DNA of 64,000 bases from Nocardioides sp. Root682 (GTDB lineage: Bacteria; Actinomycetota; Actinomycetes; Propionibacteriales; Nocardioidaceae): assembly GCF_001427795.1 (NCBI RefSeq), contig NZ_LMHJ01000001.1, positions 1,947,664-2,011,663 on the forward strand, read 5' to 3'. A program made the position numbers and the translations under genes. Position 1 is the stretch's first letter. Each line of letters begins with the position of its first letter. This document shows, one piece after another, positions 17,478-27,100 of the stretch. Below the pieces are notes generated by a model that made no database searches, was not told the DNA's origin, and saw nothing but the letters and a program-made list of their open reading frames with translations.

Positions 17478-19378
17478 CGCACTGCCAGCGTGATCGCGGA
17501 CGGGTACGCCGGACCGGTGTGGACCGTCGTCGGAACCAGCTGGGCAAGCAGCGCGGACAGCGGCGAGAGCAGGTGCGGTACGTCGAACGCCTGCACCGAG
17601 ATCCGCAGCTGGTGGCCCGGCTGGATCACCGCACCGGTGGGGAACACCTCGACGTCGACAGGTGCGATCTCGCCGCCGGCGAGGTTCTTCTGAGCCGCCT
17701 TCGTGAACGGGTGGTACGGCTGGAGCAACTGGCCGCCGAGGTAGCGCGACCTGGTCTTGTCGAGCGCGCGGTGCGAGATCACCTGCCAGCCGCCCGTGAG
17801 GCGACTGACCTTCCCGTCGGGCGCGACGTCCTCGATCGCGACCGAGAACATCCCGTCACCGCTGAACGACGAGGCGTAGAGACGGGCGTTGATCGGGCCC
17901 TGGATCCGTACGGCCTTGCTCACCGGCACGGTGTCGAAGGTCAGGCCGCCCAGGTCGTTGAGCTTGTTGTCGTGGAAGCACGGCAGGCCGGGGAGCAGCA
18001 GGTTCACGACACCGGCGGTCCACTGGTTCGCCGAACGCGTGCACAGCCCGGTGACCGGCAGCGCCGGCACGATCGACTTGCCGGCGGCCGGGGTGCCGGT
18101 CGTGAGGGTGCCGGCCTTTCCGCCCGCGGACGAGGTCCCGGACAGGGCGTACTTCCTGGCGGTGAGATCCGTGTCCATCCACTTGCTCTTCTTCACCCAG
18201 GCTCCCGAGCCCTGCTCGAAGTAGGTGAGGGGCGCGATCGCGTCGAGCTTGCCGTCGATCCCCTTGATGTAGTGGTCGAACCAGCGCAGCTGGAGCTCGG
18301 CCAGGGTGCCATAGCCAGCCTTCGCGACCTCGGCGCCCGACGAGCCCTGCAGGTGGTCCCACGGCCCGAGGATGAACTTGGCCGGCACGCCGTTCTTCTG
18401 GAGCCGCTCGAAGTCCAGCGGCGTCCCCCGCTGGAACAGGTCGTACTCGCCACCGATCAGGAACGTCGGCACCTTCACCTTGTCGATGACCGAGATCGGC
18501 GAGCGCTCGGCGTAGAACGGACCGTCGTAGGCCGGCTCGCCGCCGAGCACGGCCTTGAGGGCGAGCGGGAGCGTGAAGTTGAGGCCGCCCTTCAGGTGGT
18601 CGAGGGCCATCTTCAGGCCCGCGGCGGGCTCCTGCGCGCCGTACGCCGGAGGAATCACGCCGGTCGCGGTGACCAGGCCCAGCCACAGCGGGATGAAGCC
18701 CACGTCGATCTGGCCGCCGGAGGCGACCACGTCGCGGTAGACATCCGCGGCGGGCACCTGCGGGAAGATCGCCTTGAGGCCCTTGGGCTGGTGGGCGGCC
18801 GCGAACAGCTGCGAGATGCCCATGTACGACGGCCCGGTCATGCCGGTCTTGCCGTTGCTCCAGGGCTGGGACGCCGCCCAGTCCATGATCGCGCCCGCGT
18901 CCTTGCCCTCGCGCGCGCTGAATGCGCCCCACTGGCCCTGCGAGGAGCCGGTGCCGCGGGCGTCCACCGTGAGCTGCGCGTAACCGCGCTTCACGAGGTA
19001 GTCCGGTCCGGAGCCGGCGAGGCCGCCGCCACCCGAGGCCATCACGGTCTTGTTGTAGGCGGTGATCGTGACGATCACCGGCAGCTTCGTGGTGACCGGG
19101 TTGCCGAGGAGGCCCGCCGGCCGGACCAGGTCGGCACGCAGGACGACGCCGTCGTCCATCACGATCGGGATGTCCTTGGTGGTGACGGTCGCCGTGTACT
19201 GCTCACCCCGGGGCTTCCAGGGCGTAGGTGCCAGCTGCGGCAGCACGGGAGCCGCGGCGACACGGTTCGTGGCCGGCTGCGCGGGGGCGGCGTACGCCGT
19301 ACCCGCCGGCAGCAGGGTGGCTGTGGCGAGCACGGCGGTGAGTACGGCCGCGGCGGCGCGGGGCAACACTGAAGTCAT
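17474..19378 (-). CDS. Secreted CocE/NonD (X-Pro dipeptidyl-peptidase S15-like) hydrolase
   Basis: The start at MTSVLPRAA follows GGAGAGGG and gives a clean signal peptide ending at AYAAPAQ; the protein is about 634 residues. The alpha/beta-hydrolase part carries the nucleophile motif GPSYMG, the acid in GGEYDLFQRG, and the histidine in GPWDHLQG. The C-terminal third is the jelly-roll domain of CocE-type enzymes (GDGMFSVAIEDVAPDGK). It cleaves an amide or ester outside the cell; the substrate is unknown. It stands alone between convergent and codirectional neighbours. Confidence 0.88.
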   Translation of the reverse strand: MTSVLPRAAAAVLTAVLATATLLPAGTAYAAPAQPATNRVAAAPVLPQLAPTPWKPRGEQYTATVTTKDIPIVMDDGVVLRADLVRPAGLLGNPVTTKLPVIVTITAYNKTVMASGGGGLAGSGPDYLVKRGYAQLTVDARGTGSSQGQWGAFSAREGKDAGAIMDWAASQPWSNGKTGMTGPSYMGISQLFAAAHQPKGLKAIFPQVPAADVYRDVVASGGQIDVGFIPLWLGLVTATGVIPPAYGAQEPAAGLKMALDHLKGGLNFTLPLALKAVLGGEPAYDGPFYAERSPISVIDKVKVPTFLIGGEYDLFQRGTPLDFERLQKNGVPAKFILGPWDHLQGSSGAEVAKAGYGTLAELQLRWFDHYIKGIDGKLDAIAPLTYFEQGSGAWVKKSKWMDTDLTARKYALSGTSSAGGKAGTLTTGTPAAGKSIVPALPVTGLCTRSANQWTAGVVNLLLPGLPCFHDNKLNDLGGLTFDTVPVSKAVRIQGPINARLYASSFSGDGMFSVAIEDVAPDGKVSRLTGGWQVISHRALDKTRSRYLGGQLLQPYHPFTKAAQKNLAGGEIAPVDVEVFPTGAVIQPGHQLRISVQAFDVPHLLSPLSALLAQLVPTTVHTGPAYPSAITLAVR

Positions 19379-19431
19379 GGGGGTCCCTCTCCCTGGAATC
19401 TCCAGGGACAACGACGGACCCGTGACAGTCG

Positions 19432-19557
19432 TCACGCCAGGCGGTCAGGCCTGCGGCGAGCGGACTTCACGCGGGCCACGAGGCGGCGTTGACGAGCCCG
19501 GCGCATGCGGTCGTCGAGGTCCTGGCGGACCCGGGTCTCGGTGAGCATCTCGAACAT
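19432..19557 (-). CDS. Small basic protein downstream of DUF4097 gene
   Basis: This is a 41-residue, Arg-rich protein (MFEMLTETRVRQDL, then RMRRARQRRLVARVKSARRR). Its ATG follows a perfect AGGAGG at 6 bases. It is 58 bases after the DUF4097 gene in the same orientation and probably cotranscribed. The charge suggests nucleic-acid or membrane-surface binding; no family is recognised. Confidence 0.65.
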   Translation of the reverse strand: MFEMLTETRVRQDLDDRMRRARQRRLVARVKSARRRPDRLA

Positions 19558-19615
19558 GGCGTTCCTCCTCTCGTGCTTGGATTTTCGTGGGTTCGGCTCA
19601 GGTTGGTTCAGTTGG

Positions 19616-20449
19616 TCAGGCGGGGACGAGCGCGATGTCGCCCGACAACGTCGTGGCACGCAGCTCGAGGTGGTCGGCGCCGGGCTCGGGCTCACCCACG
19701 GCCTGGAGCGTGGAGGTGATCCGGCCGCTGAGCGTGCTGACGTCAGTCCACACCGGCGTGCCGACGGGTACGCCGACGCAGATGTCGCCCGAGGCGCCCT
19801 TGGCGCTGATCTTGCCGCGGTGGGCGGCCCGGACCAGGACGTCACCCGAGGCCGTCGTACTCGCGACGTCGGACTCGGCCTCGCCGATCTCCAGGTCACC
19901 CGATCCGGTCTTCACGACGACCGGGCCCCGGGCATGGGCGATCCGGATGTCCCCCGAACCGGTCGAGATCGAGGCCGATCCACCGGTCCGGTCCAGCGCC
20001 ACGTCCCCGGAGCCACTGCGGATCTTGAGGTCGCCCGCGGCGCCGGCGATCCGGACGTTGCCCGAACCGGTGTCGACGACGAGGACGCCGTCGACCTGGT
20101 CGAGCACGGCCTCACCGGACCCGCTCTTGAGGCGGACGTCGCCCAGCGGGCCGGACACGGACAGGTCGGCGCTACCGGTCTTCGCGACCAGGTGGCTGCC
20201 CTCGCCGGCATTGATCTCGATGTCGAGGTGCTGGTCGCCACCGAAGAAGCCAGTGCGGTTCTTCGGGGCGATCACGCTGATCCGGTCGCCCTCCTCCAGG
20301 ACCGTCACCTCGGCGGCGCGGGCACCGTGCACCCGCACCTCCGTGCTGGTGCGGTCGGACGTGGTGACGACGACGCGGCCGGAGCCGTTCTCGACGTACA
20401 GGTGGACAGGGGTGGGGGTGTCGAAGACGCGGGTGACGGGTTCGGACAT
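19616..20449 (-). CDS. DUF4097 beta-strand repeat protein
   Basis: The 277-residue protein is built from repeated strands with a G-S-G-D/N/E-V/I core at roughly 19-20 residue spacing (TGSADLSV, SGSGEAVL, TGSGNVRI, SGSGDVAL, TGSGDIRI, TGSGDLEI, ASGDVLV, ASGDICV, LSGRI, LSGDIAL). This suggests a right-handed beta-helix or solenoid. It has no signal peptide. It follows a ribbon-helix-helix gene, a common actinobacterial pairing of unknown function. Confidence 0.85.
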   Translation of the reverse strand: MSEPVTRVFDTPTPVHLYVENGSGRVVVTTSDRTSTEVRVHGARAAEVTVLEEGDRISVIAPKNRTGFFGGDQHLDIEINAGEGSHLVAKTGSADLSVSGPLGDVRLKSGSGEAVLDQVDGVLVVDTGSGNVRIAGAAGDLKIRSGSGDVALDRTGGSASISTGSGDIRIAHARGPVVVKTGSGDLEIGEAESDVASTTASGDVLVRAAHRGKISAKGASGDICVGVPVGTPVWTDVSTLSGRITSTLQAVGEPEPGADHLELRATTLSGDIALVPA

Positions 20450-20498
20450 GGCGTGCTCCTGGTCTGGTCTGGGTGTGGGGGGAACGGCGAGCTGGCGG

Positions 20499-21041
20499 TC
20501 AGAGCCAGCCGGTCATCCGCCGGTTGCCGCGCTTGCCCCCGAAGGGGAAGTCGCCACCGAAGGGCAGGCTCGTGAGGTCGACGTCGACGTGGATCGCGCC
20601 GTCGCGGGTGGCGCCGCGGATCAGGCTGACCAGCCAGGTGTTCAGCGACTGGCCGGCCTGCGCCGCGGCGTCGTCCGCGCGGGCCTTGAGGGACTCCGGG
20701 AGGCGGAGGCTGACACGCGCCAGACCCTCCTCCTCGGCACCCGGGGGCAGCGGCGGGGCGGGCGGGGGCGGCGGGGCCGGCGGCTCCGGACGCATCCCGG
20801 CATCGACGACGAAGTCGAGCTCGCGCCCGTCCAGTCGTACGTCGACGCTCCCGCTCGACATGGCCGCCGTGATCTCGGACGCGGCCTGGCTGATCGCCTC
20901 CATCACCGCGAGCCGTACGGCGGGATCGAGCGCGTACCCGAGCCGCTCGGCGATCTCGCGGGCCTCGGGGCCGGCGCTGTCCGCAGCGGCCAGGAGGTCG
21001 CGTCGAAGGCTCTCGACGAAGGGGGTGATGTCCATGTGCAT
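20499..21041 (-). CDS. Ribbon-helix-helix (HicB/Arc-like) regulator linked to DUF4097
   Basis: The protein is about 180 residues, starting at ATG 21041; ATG 21035 or GTG 21044 are alternatives. The N-terminal half is helical with MEAISQAASEITAAM. A Pro-rich linker follows, then a C-terminal RHH domain: ARVSLRLPESLKARADDA with NTWLVSLIRGA. It probably binds the palindrome covering its own start region and regulates the DUF4097 and small-protein genes downstream. No toxin partner is visible, so a toxin-antitoxin role is doubtful. Confidence 0.75.
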   Translation of the reverse strand: MHMDITPFVESLRRDLLAAADSAGPEAREIAERLGYALDPAVRLAVMEAISQAASEITAAMSSGSVDVRLDGRELDFVVDAGMRPEPPAPPPPPAPPLPPGAEEEGLARVSLRLPESLKARADDAAAQAGQSLNTWLVSLIRGATRDGAIHVDVDLTSLPFGGDFPFGGKRGNRRMTGWL

Positions 21042-21065
21042 CACTATGACGTCATAGTGACGTCA
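21041..21065. promoter_or_regulatory. Double TGACGTCA operator over the RHH gene start
   Basis: A perfect 20-bp palindrome (21041-21060) contains TGACGTCA at 21047-21054. A second TGACGTCA begins 11 bases later at 21058, about one helical turn away. RHH proteins bind such tandem palindromes as dimers of dimers. The site overlaps the start codon candidates, fitting autorepression of a leaderless message. Confidence 0.6.
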
Positions 21066-21084
21066 TTGTCAAGGCATCATGGCG

Positions 21085-22488
21085 TCACGGAGCGGGTGGC
21101 GTGACCGGGAGCACCAGCGCGACGGCATAGATCTCCCCGTCAGGGTGGATCCACAGGTTGATCAATGTTCCCTCCGCACAGCCAGCGGCGCCGACGGGCT
21201 GGAGCCGCACCGCGTCGGCCTCCGCCCCGGGAGTCAGGAAGCGTGCTGGCAATCCGATCGGTTCGCCGGCAATGGGGTCGGGGTTCGGCTCCTCCGACCA
21301 CGGGCACTGCAAGCGCCCGGCCAACGCGACAATCTCGGAGGGGTCGTGCAGCAGCGACGCGATCGGGTCGATGCCGCAGTCGGGGAACCCGAGCCCTGAA
21401 CAGCCCGACCAGTACTCGCGACTCTCGGGTTCGGTGTTGGGGTCGCCCACAAATCCGGGCCCCAGGTTCCGCACGCTGTCGGCGAAGTCAGGCGCGCCGC
21501 CCGTGCCCCGGGCCCAGGCCACGAACTGCTCGGCGGACTCCCGACGGGGCTCCGTCGGTTTCGGGGGCTCGACGGCCTCGGCGGGCGGGTCCTCCACCGG
21601 GATGCTCAGCTCCAGGCCGGAGATGTGACCGTCCCCGTCGAAGGTCAGCCAGACGGCCTTCCGCGGGCAGATGCCAACGCCGTCTGTGTTGACCTCGACC
21701 GTCAGGGCAAGGTCGCTGGAGGACTTCTTCCTGCACAACTGGCTGAGCGCGTCGAGACGGACGTACGGCGACACCGGGTGGCCGCCCGACGTGAACGGGG
21801 TGGTGACGAGCTCCTCCAGCGCAGCAATCGCGGAGTGACACTCGCCGGCGTCGCAGACCACCCACAGCGGCGACCTGCGGTCCCGCAGCGCACTTCCCGC
21901 GACCTTCCGGCTCGCTCCCCCCGGCGTCGTGAGCGTCACGCTGTCGGCGAACTCCGGCGCCTCATCGAGCCCCCGGGCGAACCGCACCATGCTCCAGCCA
22001 AGGAAGCCCGGCGAGTCGCAGTCAATGACCTGCTGAGCCGCGTAGACCCGGACGACGACCGTGTCGCCCGGTTCGACAACTGCACCGGCTGGGGGCATGG
22101 AACCCCAGACCACGCCGCTGGGCTGGCACCCGTCCGGCTCCTCCACCACCTTCGCCCGCAGCCCCCTGCTCTCGAGGTCGGCCACCGCAGCGTCCCGGTC
22201 GAAGCCGAGGTACGACGGCACCTGGTCGGCCGGGTAGGTGTGCGGCCGCTCGACCGGTTCACCGGTCACGGCCGGGGACGGCTCGTCGACCAACCGCTCG
22301 ACGACGACGGCCGCTCCCGCAATCAGGGCGACAGCGGCGGCGACGCCGAGCAGCCCGCGCACCCGCCGACGGCGCGGCTCGGGCAGTCCGGTCAGCGTCA
22401 GCGCGGCCGGCTCGATCAGGGTGATGGTCGCGGCGGCACGCGCGAGCAGGTCGCGTGCCTGCTGCTCGGTCACGTCGTCAGTGGGCAT
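21085..22488 (-). CDS. Membrane partner of ECF sigma factor, with PASTA-like domain
   Basis: The ATG (MPTDDVTEQQARDLLARAAA) overlaps the sigma-factor stop by 11 bases, so the two are translationally coupled. The 467-residue protein has a short cytosolic part, one span (GLLGVAAAVALIAGAAVVV), then an extracytoplasmic part. That part starts with a PASTA-like segment (DRDAAVADLESRGLRAKVVEE) and continues with two cysteine-containing repeats that both use AxxFADSV (residues ~210 and ~375). Its place fits an anti-sigma or sensor role, but no zinc-binding anti-sigma motif is seen. Confidence 0.65.
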   Translation of the reverse strand: MPTDDVTEQQARDLLARAAATITLIEPAALTLTGLPEPRRRRVRGLLGVAAAVALIAGAAVVVERLVDEPSPAVTGEPVERPHTYPADQVPSYLGFDRDAAVADLESRGLRAKVVEEPDGCQPSGVVWGSMPPAGAVVEPGDTVVVRVYAAQQVIDCDSPGFLGWSMVRFARGLDEAPEFADSVTLTTPGGASRKVAGSALRDRRSPLWVVCDAGECHSAIAALEELVTTPFTSGGHPVSPYVRLDALSQLCRKKSSSDLALTVEVNTDGVGICPRKAVWLTFDGDGHISGLELSIPVEDPPAEAVEPPKPTEPRRESAEQFVAWARGTGGAPDFADSVRNLGPGFVGDPNTEPESREYWSGCSGLGFPDCGIDPIASLLHDPSEIVALAGRLQCPWSEEPNPDPIAGEPIGLPARFLTPGAEADAVRLQPVGAAGCAEGTLINLWIHPDGEIYAVALVLPVTPPAP

Positions 22489-22951
22489 CGGTGGCCTCCA
22501 CCAGAGGGGCGAGCGCGGCGAGCGCCCGTGAGGTGCGGGACTTGACCGTGCCCGGCGCGACACCCAACGCCAGTGCGGTCTCCCGCTCGGACAGGTCGGC
22601 GAAGTAACGGAGCACGAGCACCTCACGGTGGTCGACGCTCATGGCGGCGAGGGCTCTGCGGACGGCCAGGCCTTCGGCCCACTGCGGATCGGCAGTGGGT
22701 GACTCGGGCAGCTCCTCGGTCGGCAGCTCGCCGTTCCAACGGCGCTTGCGGGCGTCGTACAACGTCGTGACGAGGACGCGATGGACGTAGGCGTCGGGAT
22801 GGTCGGCCCGGACCACCTTGCGCCACGAGCGGTAGCACTTCAACAGCGCGCTCTGCACGATGTCCTCGGCATCCGCGCGCGGACAGCCCAGCAGCACCGC
22901 CGTCCGCACGAGCCGCGGACGCCGTTCCGCGACGTAAGCGCTGAAGTCCAC
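22478..22951 (-). CDS. ECF sigma factor, SigE-like family
   Basis: The 157-residue protein has sigma region 2 (ADAEDIVQSALLKCYRSW) and region 4 (VLVLRYFADLSERETALALG, then VKSRTSRALAAL), matching the actinobacterial SigE/TIGR02983-type ECF sigma factors. AAGGAG precedes the GTG start. The downstream, overlapping gene encodes its likely membrane regulator. It probably directs transcription of a small cell-envelope regulon. Confidence 0.9.
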   Translation of the reverse strand: MDFSAYVAERRPRLVRTAVLLGCPRADAEDIVQSALLKCYRSWRKVVRADHPDAYVHRVLVTTLYDARKRRWNGELPTEELPESPTADPQWAEGLAVRRALAAMSVDHREVLVLRYFADLSERETALALGVAPGTVKSRTSRALAALAPLVEATDAH

Positions 22952-23086
22952 TGGGCTCCTTGAATCGGTGTCACCCAGTGTGACCGCCGAGGCCCTCGTG
23001 TTGGTTCCGAACGGGCGGGACCACGGTCATCCACAGGCAACGCCGAGCGACGTGTCAGACCCTGAAGCCGCGGGCAGGTCGCCACA

Positions 23087-24097
23087 ATGCAACATCTCGC
23101 GACGCTCCTCGACGATCAGGACGGCGTCATCAGCCGACGTCAGGCCATCAAGTGCGGACTGACGCCGACCGCCGTGGCCAAGCGCATACGACGGCGCGAC
23201 TGGGTCCCGATTCACGACGGCGTCTACGTCATCCACAACGGACCGCTGACCTGGCGCCAACGTGCGTGGGCGGCGGTCCTCGCCTGCTGGCCGGCAGCCC
23301 TCAGCGGCGAGTCCGCACGCCGCGCACACGAAGGCCCCGGTCGCAGGTTCGTCAGGGACGACGCGCCGATCGAGCTGGTGGTCGCGCATGACCGCAAGGT
23401 CCAACCCCCAGCGGGCGTGACGGTCACCCGGGTGCGCCGGATCGACCAGGTGGTCCAGTGGAACCTCAGCCCGCCCCGGATGCGCTACGACGACGCGATC
23501 ATCACGATCGCCGACGCGGCCAAGGACGAGCTTGCCGCCATCGCTGCCCTGACCGACGCGTGCGCAGGGCGTCGTACGACGGCAGTGCGGCTGCTCGCGT
23601 GCGCGGCAAGCATCCCCCGGCTCAGGCGTCGTGCCTGGCTTGCTGCCGTGCTTTCCGACGTAGCGGAGGGAACCTGCTCCGTCCTCGAGCACGCCTACCT
23701 CACCCGGGTCGAGCGGGCGCACGGCCTGCCGCCCGGACTGCGTCAGGTGGTCGCGCTCAACCCCCAGGGCCGGCGCATGTATCGCGACGTCGTGTACGGC
23801 GGCAGCCGACCTCGCTGGCGTCAGATCGTCGAACTCGACGGCCTCCTGGGACACGACTCCCCCGCGGACCGGGACCGTGACCTCGAGCGCGACCTGGACG
23901 CGGCCCTCGATCGCGAGGACACCGTGCGGCTGGGATACGGACAGGTAATGGGACGGCCCTGCTCGACGGCCGCCAAGCTCGGTCGGTTGTTCCAGCTCAG
24001 GGGCTGGAAGGGTGTCCCGACGCGTTGCCCGGACTGCGTTCCGAATTCACAGGAGCCCAGAACCAGTCAACGGGGAAGTTCTGATCAAGCAGGTTGA
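23087..24097 (+). CDS. AbiEi-domain protein with Vsr/DUF559-like nuclease region
   Basis: The 336-residue protein starts with the AbiEi-type winged helix (LLDDQDGVISRRQAIKCGL, then GVYVIHNGPLTW). Its C-terminal half has a PD-(D/E)XK-like arrangement (SVLEHAYL, YRDVVYGG, QIVELDGLLGH) as in DUF559/Vsr-related proteins. Such proteins are very common in actinobacteria; their function is unknown and most have no toxin partner, as here. The last codons and the stop lie inside the hairpin shared with the convergent etfD gene. Confidence 0.75.
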   Translation: MQHLATLLDDQDGVISRRQAIKCGLTPTAVAKRIRRRDWVPIHDGVYVIHNGPLTWRQRAWAAVLACWPAALSGESARRAHEGPGRRFVRDDAPIELVVAHDRKVQPPAGVTVTRVRRIDQVVQWNLSPPRMRYDDAIITIADAAKDELAAIAALTDACAGRRTTAVRLLACAASIPRLRRRAWLAAVLSDVAEGTCSVLEHAYLTRVERAHGLPPGLRQVVALNPQGRRMYRDVVYGGSRPRWRQIVELDGLLGHDSPADRDRDLERDLDAALDREDTVRLGYGQVMGRPCSTAAKLGRLFQLRGWKGVPTRCPDCVPNSQEPRTSQRGSSDQAG

Positions 24098-24114
24098 TCA
24101 GAACTTCCCCGTTG
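24068..24114. terminator. Strong hairpin between AbiEi-like gene and etfD
   Basis: Perfect 21-base arms (24068-24088 and 24094-24114) enclose a 5-base loop. The upstream gene's TGA lies in the second arm. The apical GATCAAGCAGGTTGATC resembles that of the hairpin at 1422. It can terminate both convergent genes. Confidence 0.75.
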
Positions 24115-24129
24115 TTGATCGGCGGTCGA

Positions 24130-27100
24130 TCAGAGGTCGAAGAGCGAACCCGTCTCGTTGATGTCGGCATCCGTGCGGGGCTGGTGGGCCTCGCCGGAGG
24201 ACACCGGCGGTGCGGCGGGGGTGGCCGGGGCGGAGGGAGCCGCCGGGGCGGGCTTCTCCTCGGCGACCGGCTCCTCGACAGCCGGCTCGACCACCTCGGG
24301 CTCGGAGGCCGGCTCCGGCTCGGAGGCCGGCTCGGGCTCGGCCTCCTCGACCACAGCCTCCTCAGCAGCAGGCTCCTCGACCGGCGCGGCGACGGGGGCC
24401 GGGCGGTCGACAGCGGCGGCCTCGGGGGCGGCGATGTCGAAGAGCGAGCCACCCGAGCTGATGTCGACGTCGGTACGGGGCGTGCTGGCCTCAGCTGCCC
24501 CGGACACGACGGCCGGCGCCGCAGCGGGCGCGGCCTCGACGGCTGCCGCCTCCTCCGCACGCGCCTCCACCTCGACCGGCTCGGCCTCGGGCGTCGGTCC
24601 CGGCAGCGGAGCCTCACCCGCGGTGTCGTCCGACTCGGTCACGGCCACCGGCTCGGGCGTCGCCGGGGCGGCAGCCGGGGCAGCAGGTTCGGGAGCGGCG
24701 ATGTCGAACAGCGACCCACCGGAGGGGATCTCGGCCGACGGCGTCGACGCAGGTGCGGCAGCCTTCGGCTCCTCTGCCTTCTCGACCTTCTGCTCGTCCG
24801 CCGCAGGTACGGGCGCAGGCTCGGCCGTCTCGGTCGGGGCGACGTCGAACAGCGAGCCACCCGCGCCCAGGTCCGCGACCGGCTCGGCCTTGGCCGGAGC
24901 GGGAGCAGCCGGAGCAGCCGGAGCGGCCTTGGCCTCGGTCGGCGCAGGCGTGTCGAACAACGACCCACCGCCATCGAACAGCGATCCACCCGAGGCGGGC
25001 TTCGCCTCCTCGGCCTTGGGGGCTTCGGGAGACGCCGGGGCCGGAGCAGCGGGCGCCGGGGTGTCGAACATCGAGCCGGCGTCGTCGAAGAGCGAACCGC
25101 TCGAGGCGGGCTTCGGCTCAGCCGGGGCAGGCGCGGCCGGGGCAGGCGTGTCGAACATCGAGCCCGGGTCGTCGAACATCGAGGATCCGCCGGAGGCCTC
25201 GGCCGCAGGACCCACGTCCTCGGTCTTCACCACGGTGTCCTCGGTGATGGTGACGTCACCCGACTCGGGCTCGGCCTTGGTCTCGACCGACTGGGCAGCA
25301 GCAGCCGGAGCGGCCTTCGCAGCAGGCGCACCCACCGGCGTACCTTCGCCGGGCTTCAGCTTGGTGGCCTGCTCACCCTTGACCGACGCGAGCAGCATCT
25401 GCGCGACGTCGAGGACCTCGACCTCTTCGCGGGCCTCGCCGTCGGCCTGCATCTTGGTGAGGCCGTCGGAGATCATCACCCGACAGAACGGGCAGCCGAC
25501 GGCGATCTGGTCGGCCTCGGTGCCGACGGCCTCGGCCGTGCGGTTGAGGTTGATCCGCTCGCCGATGGTCTCTTCCATCCACATGCGGGCACCACCGGCG
25601 CCACAGCAGAAGGACTTCTCCTTGTTGCGCTCCATCTCGGCGAACTCGGCGCCGGGCAGGATCTCCAGCAGGTCGCGCGGCGGCGTGTAGACCTGGTTGT
25701 GCCGGCCCAGGAAGCAGGGGTCGTGATAGGTGACCTTGCGCTGGTGGGCTCCGGCACCGTCAGCGACCGGCGTCAGCTTGCCCTCGCGCACGAGGCGGTT
25801 GAGCAGCTGCGTGTGGTGGATGACCTCGAGCTCGATGCCGAGCTCGCGGTACTCGTTCTTGAGGGTGTTCATGCAGTGCGGGCAGGTCGAGACGACCTTC
25901 TTCGCCCGCGCCTCGGTCAGCGTCTCGATGTTCTGCTGGGCCAGGCCCTGGAACACGAACTCGTTGCCCGCGCGGCGCGCGGAGTCACCGGTGCACGTCT
26001 CGCCGTTGCCGAGTACGCCGAAGGAGACACCTGCGAGGTCGAGCAGCTCGGCCACGGCGCGGGTCGTCTTCTTCGCCCGGTCCTCGTAGGCGCCGGCGCA
26101 GCCGACCCAGAACAGCCAGTCGACCTCGTCGAGCGTCTCGATCGAGTCACCGACGACCTTGACGTCGAACGGCAGGCCCTTGGCCCAGTCGAGGCGGACC
26201 GTGGGCGACATGTTCCACGGGTTGCCCTTGTTCTCCAGGCCCTTGAACAGGCCGTTGAGCTCGGAGGGGAAGTTCGACTCGACGAGCACCTGGTAGCGAC
26301 GCATGTCGACGATGTGGTCGACGTGCTCGATGTCGACAGGGCACTGCTGGACGCAGGCGCCACAGTTGGTGCAGGCCCAGAGCGCGTCCTCGTCGATGAC
26401 GAAGTCGCCGCCCTCGGGGTTGTAGAACCACTCGCCGTTGGCCTCGTCGGCCTTGCCGATCAGGACCTTGTCGGCCGCACCATCGACGCCACCGGCGGCG
26501 GCGTACGCCTGCTCGCGCAGCGCCATCATCATCAGCTTCGGCGAGAGCGGCTTCTCGGTGTTCCACGCGGGGCACTGCGACTGGCAGCGTCCGCACTCGG
26601 TGCAGGTGGTGAAGTCGAGCAGGTCCTTCCAGGAGAAGTCCCAGATGGAGCCGGCGCCGAGGACGGCGTCCTCGTCGAGGTCATCGACGTCGTCGAGGGT
26701 GATCGGCTTGCCGCCGACCGTCAGCGGCTTCACGGCACCGAGCGCCGTACCGCCGTTGTCCTCACGCTTGAACCAGATGTTGAACCAGGCGGTGAAACGG
26801 TGCCAGGCCACACCCATGGTCAGGTTGGTGGAGATGACGATCAGCCAGATCATCGCGGAGACGATCTTGAACATCGCGATGCCGAAGATGACGTTCTTGA
26901 TCGTGTCGGGGTCGGTCTGCGAGTAGAGCTCGCCGAAGGCCCGGGAGATCGGGAAGTGCCCGGCGGTGGCGTGGTGCGGGTCCTCGAGCTTGGCCAGGTT
27001 GTACTCGGCGCCGCGGATGAAGAGGATCGCGGAGCTCTCCAGCAGCACCATCGCCTCGACGAAGAAGGCCTGCCACATGGTGGAGCCGAAGAAGCGGCTC

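Noticed and set aside
20499..21041. HicAB toxin-antitoxin pair
   Set aside because: No HicA-like small RNA-binding toxin lies beside the RHH protein; the neighbour is a DUF4097 beta-solenoid protein.
23087..24097. AbiE-type abortive infection system
   Set aside because: Only the AbiEi-like domain protein is present; no AbiEii nucleotidyltransferase toxin is next to it, and such solitary proteins are common.
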